From contig CP073042.1 in the NCBI GenBank assembly GCA_018114805.1, positions 1,922,001-1,986,000 on the forward strand: DNA of 64,000 bases, given 5' to 3'. Of this stretch, positions 59,465-64,000 are shown one piece after another (the first letter of the stretch is position 1; every line of letters begins with the position of its first letter). Source of the DNA: Candidatus Streptomyces philanthi (GTDB lineage: Bacteria; Actinomycetota; Actinomycetes; Streptomycetales; Streptomycetaceae). Both the position numbers and the translations under genes were made by a program. Under the pieces are notes generated by a model. That model worked only from the letters and a program-made list of their open reading frames with translations, was not told the DNA's origin and made no database searches.

Positions 59465-60103
59465 TCATTTCCCAAGTCGGGTCGCGGGGGCCGGCGCTTG
59501 CGGAACCTTCGGCACCGTGGCACACATCACACCCGCGAACATCCCACCCAGCAGGAAGAGATACGAGCCGACGCCCGACCCGAACACGAAGTCGCCCTCG
59601 GGCCGGGTGGCGGTCAGGAACAGCACCACCATCAGCCAGCCGCCAGCGGGCGACCACGCGCCGGCGCGTGCCCTGGTGGCGTACAGACCGCCGTAGCACA
59701 GGGCCGCGAGGCCGAGCAGGGCCAGCAGCAACCCACCCGGGAACCAAGCCGATTGGACCAGCGCGCCGGCGATGCCGACGACCGCGCCGACGACGACCAG
59801 CAGGGCGTACGCGGCGATCCGCAGCGGGCGCAGCGGCTTGGCCAGCCAGGCGTCACCGCCGGCCGCCCCGCCCCCGACGCCCGCCCCCGTGCCGGAGCTC
59901 GCGCTCGCCCGGGCGGCGCTGCGCGCGGGCGTACGACCGGCGCCACCGCCCGCGCCGGCTCCCTTCGCCGACGCCTTGGCCGAGCCCTGTGACGTGCCCC
60001 TGGCCGGGCTGGCGCCCTTGGCCGTTGCCCTAGTTGGGGCCTTGGCCGCGCCCTTCGCCACGCTCGCGCCCTTGCCGGCGTTCGCTCCCGCGCCCGCGCT
60101 CAC
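59465..60103 (-). CDS. DUF6113 family membrane protein
   Basis: A 212-residue protein with four membrane helices ([67 protein letters not shown]) after an 80-residue Ala/Gly/Lys/Arg-rich cytoplasmic head with AKGA repeats. It matches the DUF6113 family that follows mshB in actinobacteria; its role is unknown. GTG 60103 overlaps the mshB stop by four bases (GTGA), so it is co-translated with mshB. Confidence 0.8.
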   Translation of the reverse strand: MSAGAGANAGKGASVAKGAAKAPTRATAKGASPARGTSQGSAKASAKGAGAGGGAGRTPARSAARASASSGTGAGVGGGAAGGDAWLAKPLRPLRIAAYALLVVVGAVVGIAGALVQSAWFPGGLLLALLGLAALCYGGLYATRARAGAWSPAGGWLMVVLFLTATRPEGDFVFGSGVGSYLFLLGGMFAGVMCATVPKVPQAPAPATRLGK

Positions 60104-61044
60104 GTGGCCACCCCCGCGAACAGGTCGTCCTCGCGGCCCGGCCACGCGGTGTCGCCGTCCGCGACGGCGCGGCCCGGGCCGCGCCGTCCCTGCGCGAGGC
60201 GGTAGAACTCCGTGGTCAACAGGGGCTGACCGAGATCGTTCGAGAGGGCGAAGAAGTCACCGCTCACGGTGATCTGCGTGGCGTGGGCGCGCATCGCCGC
60301 GGCCTTCGCCGCCGCGTAGGCCGATCCGTCGATCACCGTCGTCACCTCGTCGTCCTCGACCACGCCCGGCAGGTCGGCCAGCGCGGCGGTGCCGGCGAAC
60401 GGGGCGCCGCCCGGCGTGTCGGCCAGCTTATGCGCGCGCGCCAGGCCCTGTTCGGCCACCGAGCGGGGGACGCAGTTCCAGTAGGTCTTGTCGATCGCGT
60501 GCGGTTCGCCCAGGTCGCGGCGGAACCCGCGCTCCGCGGCCAGTTCCGCGGCGCGCGTCGCCACCCGGTGCGCCTTGATGTGGTCAGGGTGGCCGTAGCC
60601 GCCGTGCGGGTCGTAGGTGACGAGCACCTGCGGCCTGACCTCGCGGACGACCTCGACCAGGTGGGCCGCCGCCTCATCCGTGTCGGCCTGCCAGAACGCC
60701 CCGGGGCGCCGGTTGTGGGACAGGCCCATCATCCCCGAGTCGCGGTACCGGCCGGCGCCGCCGAGCAGTCGGTGGTCGCTGACCCCGAGCGCGGCCATCG
60801 CCGCGGTCAGCTCGCCCGCCCGGTGGGCGCCGAGCGCGCTGGCGGGTCTGGGGTCCAGCGGGTCGGCGGCGAGGTGGGCCAGATCGGCGGGGATCACCTC
60901 GCCCTCCTCGCCGAGGGTGCAGGTCACCAGCGTCACGTGCACGCTGGCGGACGCGTACGCGGCCATCGTGGCGCCGTTGTTGATCGACTCGTCGTCCGGG
61001 TGCGCGTGCACCAGGAGCAGACGACGAGCGGGAAGGACGGTCAT
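60100..61044 (-). CDS. mshB: MshB, GlcNAc-inositol deacetylase of mycothiol synthesis
   Basis: A zinc hydrolase of 314 residues that removes the acetyl group from 1-O-(2-acetamido-2-deoxy-glucopyranosyl)-myo-inositol, the third step to mycothiol. Intact. Metal site: AHPDDE (residues 14-19) plus HPDHIKAHR; other marks are [18 protein letters not shown] and [13 protein letters not shown], all diagnostic for MshB rather than Mca. The start is ATG 61044. The DUF6113 gene overlaps its stop. Confidence 0.93.
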   Translation of the reverse strand: MTVLPARRLLLVHAHPDDESINNGATMAAYASASVHVTLVTCTLGEEGEVIPADLAHLAADPLDPRPASALGAHRAGELTAAMAALGVSDHRLLGGAGRYRDSGMMGLSHNRRPGAFWQADTDEAAAHLVEVVREVRPQVLVTYDPHGGYGHPDHIKAHRVATRAAELAAERGFRRDLGEPHAIDKTYWNCVPRSVAEQGLARAHKLADTPGGAPFAGTAALADLPGVVEDDEVTTVIDGSAYAAAKAAAMRAHATQITVSGDFFALSNDLGQPLLTTEFYRLAQGRRGPGRAVADGDTAWPGREDDLFAGVAT

Positions 61045-61306
61045 GGGAACAGCCTACGAGTCCGCCTCCCGCCCCGGGTCCCGGGCGGCCGGCACCGGGC
61101 GCGCGACGGCGCGCGGCAGCGCCGGGCCCGCTCTGAGCGATACCCGGGACGCGATACCGCGCCAGGCCGCGATGCCGCGCCGTACGGCGAGACCCGAGCC
61201 GAGCGGCGCTCCGGTGGAAAGCGGTGGCCTCGCCGGAACGGGGGCGCGGTCGGGGCGCGTACGAGGGCTGTCGGCCCTGGCGATGAGAACCCGCTGGAAC
61301 CCGCGA

Positions 61307-61501
61307 CTAGAACCTGATGTCGCCGATGACGTCGGCGACGCTGGTGCCCAGCTCGTCGATCGTGGGCGCCATTGACGAGCCGGCGAGATAGAAGCCCAGC
61401 ATCACGCAGACCACGGCGTGTCCCGCTTTGAGGCCGTTCTTCTTGACCAGCAAGACCGTGATGACGCCCAGCAGCAGCACCGCCGAAACTGATAGCACCA
61501 C
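61307..61501 (-). CDS. Small membrane protein
   Basis: A 64-residue protein with GTG 61501 behind GGAGGTGAGCC. Two hydrophobic helices (VLSVSAVLLLGVITVLLV and AGHAVVCVMLGFYLAGSS) flank a short basic loop (KKNG), and the C-terminus TIDELGTSVADVIGDIRF is amphipathic. It resembles the small holin-like or ESX-neighbour membrane proteins of Streptomyces, but I cannot assign a function. Confidence 0.6.
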   Translation of the reverse strand: MVLSVSAVLLLGVITVLLVKKNGLKAGHAVVCVMLGFYLAGSSMAPTIDELGTSVADVIGDIRF

Positions 61502-62136
61502 GGCGGCTCACCTCCAGATTCATCCGTCGACGACTACTGGCCGCCGTTCAGTGGTGTTTCCCGACAAGGTCCTCGTAGCCGAACCTCCGCCGCGCCCCGC
61601 GCGCGACCCGGCGAACGTCCGCCCCTCATACGCTCCGTGCGCCGCACCGCACCAGGAGCTACCCCGCTCCCCACCCGTTCATCCACGCCACCAACGCCCT
61701 CACGCTCCTCACGGCCGGCACCAACACCGCAGGCCGCCCGGCACCACGGGCCCCAACAACACCGGTGCCCGCGGGCCAACTTGAGTCATACCCAGCATGC
61801 GGTCGGGATCATAACTTTCCACCGGCCCGCACATCGCGGTGTGTGGGGGCATGACAGGGGCGCATGCTTGTTCGCATGTGCCACCTCACCGGTTCCGTCC
61901 AACTGTCGGACGGGCCCGGCCCCCGCACCGAGCCGCCCGCGCCCCCGTCAGCGCGCCCCACCACACCGTCTCGGCGCGTCGCGGCCCGCCCACCCCGCCC
62001 GCACCCCGACGTGGCGGGGTGCCACCCCGGCGTACCCCCGCGCGCGACGGCCGGTCCCCGTCGCTCACCCGGCATCGCGCCGGGACCCCGGGCCGCGGGC
62101 CGCCCCGGCGCGGGGACGGCCCGTAGGCTCGGCCCC
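61502..62136. other. Intergenic region without recognisable gene
   Basis: A 635-base divergent spacer between the small membrane protein and the S9 peptidase. One imperfect direct repeat, CGCATGCTTG / CGCATGTGCC, near 61860-61885 is all I noticed. TAGGCT near 62123 fits a -10 for a leaderless peptidase transcript. Confidence 0.4.
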
Positions 62137-64000
62137 ATGACCGGATACCTCTCGTTTCCTCGACAGCACGCGCGGACGCAGCGCTTCACCCTCGGGGCAC
62201 CGCGCGCCTTCAGCGTGTCCCCGGACGGCGCGCGCGTCGTCTTCCTGCGCTCGCGGCACGGCACCGACCGGGCGAACCTGCTCTGGGTGCTCGACGTGGC
62301 GCAGGGGCGGGAGTACCCGGCGGCGCGGCGGCGCGGGCGAGGAGTTGTCGGCCGAGGAGCGGGCCCGGCGCGAGCGCAGCCGCGAGGGCGCGGCCGTCGA
62401 GTTGGCGGCCTTCGCCCTGTCGGGCCGACTCTTCGTCGCCGAGCTGCGCGCGGGCACCACGCGGGAGTTGTCGCCGGCCGCCGGGCACGGGCCGGTGGTG
62501 GACCCGCGCCCGTCCCCCGACGGGCGGCACGTCGCGTACGCGGCGGGCGGCGCGCTGTAGGTCGTCGGCAGCGACGGCGCGGCCGACCGGGCGCTGGCCG
62601 AGCCGGAGGGCCGGGACGTCACGTACGGCCTCGCGGAGTTCATCGCGGCCGAGGAGATGGACCGCTCGCGCGGCTTCTGGTGGTCGCCGAACAGCGACGC
62701 GCTGCTGGTGGCGCGGGTGGACGAGTCCCCCGTACGGCGCTGGTGGATCGCCGATCCGGCCAACCCGGAGCGGGAGCCGACCGAGGTGCCCTACCCGGCG
62801 GCCGGTACGCCCAACGCCGTGGTGACGCTCGCGCTGATCGGCCTGGACGGCACGCGCACCGAGGTCACCTGGGACCACGGGCGGTTCCCGTACCTGGCCC
62901 GGGTGCACTGGTCGGCCGACGGGCCGCCGCTGCTCCTGGTGCAGGCCCGCGACCAGCGCACGCAGCGCTAGCTGACGGTCGACACCGCCACCGGCGAGAC
63001 GCGCACCGTGCACGCGGACGAGGACGACGCGTGGCTCGACCTCTTTTCCGGGGTGCCCGCCTGGACCCCGGACGGGCGGTTGGTACGGATCGCCGACGAG
63101 GCCGGCGCGCGCGTGGTGATGGTCGGCGACCAGCGGCTCACCTCGGACGCCCTGCACGTCAGGGCGGTGCTCGACATCGGCGAACGGGACGTGCTGTTCT
63201 CCGCCGCGCCCGGCGAGGGCGCCGGCCTGCCGCGAGTGCCCGGCGAGATCGGCGTCTACGGGGCCTGGTTCCGCGCCGGCGGCGACGGGCCCGGCGGATG
63301 CGAGCCGATCGCGCTCTCCCCCGACCCCGCCGTGACCTCCGCGGTGCGCGGCGGCGACGTGCTGGTGCTGCCCTCGCTGGGGCTGGCCGAGCCGGGCGTG
63401 CGGGTGGCGGTCGTACGGGCCGACGACGAGCGCGCGCCGGCCGACTGGGAGCGGCTGACCGAGATCGCCAGCCACGCGGAGCGCCCGGTCCTGACCGCCG
63501 CCCCGCACCTGGTCTTCGCCGGCGAGCGGAACATCCCCTGCGCCGTGCTGCTGCCCACAGGGGACGGGCCGCTGCCGGTCCTGATGGACCCGTACGGCGG
63601 GCCGCACGGGCAGCAGGTGCTCGCGGCGCACAACGCGTACCTGACCTCGCAGTGGTTCGCCGAACAGGGCTTCGCGGTGCTCGTGGCGGACGGCCGGGCC
63701 ACCCCGGGCCGCTCCTCGGCTGGGAGAAGGCGATCCGGCACGAGGTGGCAGCGGTGACGCTGCAGGATCAGGTGGACGCGCTGCACGCCCTCGCCGACCG
63801 GTTCCCGCTCGACCTAGGGCGGGTCGCCATCCGTGGCTGGTCGTACCGGGCTGCTCGCCGGGCTGGCCGGGCTGCGCCGCCCGGACGTCTTCCACGCGGC
63901 GATCGTCGGCGCCCCGGTCACCGACCAGCGGCTGTACGATACGCACTACACCGAACGCTACCTGGGCCACCCGGACGAGCGGCGCGAGGTGTACGCGCGC
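62137..64000 (+). pseudogene. S9 family prolyl oligopeptidase (DPP IV-like), two ambers and several shifts, runs off the window
   Basis: A beta-propeller plus alpha/beta hydrolase peptidase. The start MTGYLSFPRQHARTQRF is typical; propeller signatures include FSVSPDGARVVFLRS, DPRPSPDGRHVAYA and FWWSPNSDALLVARVDE (the DPP IV EEM-type region AAEEMDRSRGF precedes it). The hydrolase domain has VLMDPYGGPHGQ and the nucleophile region GWSY followed, in another frame, by GLLAGLAGLRRPDVF. Lesions: shift near 62330, TAG at 62558-62560, TAG at 62969-62971, shift near 63715, and a two-base loss near 63845 inside GWSYGG. It would cleave dipeptides after proline, in the cytoplasm as no signal peptide is seen. 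The end lies beyond 64000. Confidence 0.8.

Noticed and set aside
56566..60033. A 1155-codon plus-strand frame, the longest in the window
   Set aside because: It runs antisense through the VanW-type, DUF6113 and leader regions, is Arg/Ala/Gly-rich without domains, and crosses a divergent arrangement of supported genes.

Overview
The window looks like a chromosomal segment of a Streptomyces-type actinomycete. GC is very high in all reading frames, TGA and TAG stops dominate, GTG and TTG starts are common, and the gene content is actinobacterial (mshB of mycothiol synthesis, DUF3107, DUF3117, DUF3152, DUF6113, a DivIVA-domain protein, the sigE / zinc anti-sigma / htrA / tatB run). I see no rRNA, tRNA, CRISPR array, insertion sequence, phage or biosynthetic gene cluster.

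Layout. 1-4.3 kb: a DUF3492 (GT4-like) glycosyltransferase and a coupled membrane protein, both frame-broken. 4.4-10.2 kb: a peptide/nickel-type ABC importer operon on the minus strand (binding lipoprotein, DppC-like and DppB-like permeases, fused two-domain ATPase). 10.8-13.4 kb: DUF3152 metalloprotease-like protein and an alpha/beta hydrolase. 13.7-18.8 kb: TetR regulator, DUF3107, ferritin-like protein and a DEAD-box helicase. 19-27 kb: hydrolase, zinc alcohol dehydrogenase, NYN-domain protein opposite a 50-residue conserved peptide, MarC, PHP phosphoesterase, DUF6758, MFS exporter. 27-36.8 kb: SUFU protein, CorA, EamA exporter, SDR, lipoprotein, MgtE-like cytoplasmic protein + DUF1003, and the Fe-S carrier Mrp. 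37-43.3 kb: tatB, htrA, anti-sigma factor, sigE and a divergent O-methyltransferase. 43.9-50 kb: DUF3117, enoyl-CoA hydratase, tag, DivIVA-domain protein, FolP2-like synthase, LOG protein, dapE. 50-64 kb: lysozyme-fold protein, small secreted protein, dapC, ferredoxin, GNAT, SirB1-like protein, VanW/PG-binding membrane protein, DUF6113, mshB and an S9 peptidase running off the right edge.

The stretch from corA through mrp, tatB, htrA, anti-sigma, sigE, methyltransferase, DUF3117, tag, folP2, LOG, dapE, dapC, ferredoxin and mshB follows the order I recall from Mycobacterium tuberculosis (Rv1239c back to Rv1170), so it is an old actinobacterial core block. Cell-envelope stress (SigE, anti-sigma, HtrA, TatB), lysine/diaminopimelate synthesis (DapE, DapC), magnesium handling (CorA, MgtE-like) and thiol/Fe-S chemistry (MshB, Mrp, ferredoxin) are its themes.

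The most striking property is damage. About 19 genes carry an in-frame stop or an indel: ten in-frame stops, all TAG, plus small deletions, homopolymer changes and perfect tandem duplications of 8, 11 and 22 bases. Removing the lesion usually restores a clean full-length family member. Many core genes (dapE, dapC, mrp, sigE, tatB, mshB, fdx, the 960-residue VanW-type protein) are intact. I cannot decide from sequence alone between an unpolished assembly and true decay; both readings are given in the findings. Genes with lesions are listed as pseudogene for the sequence as given.
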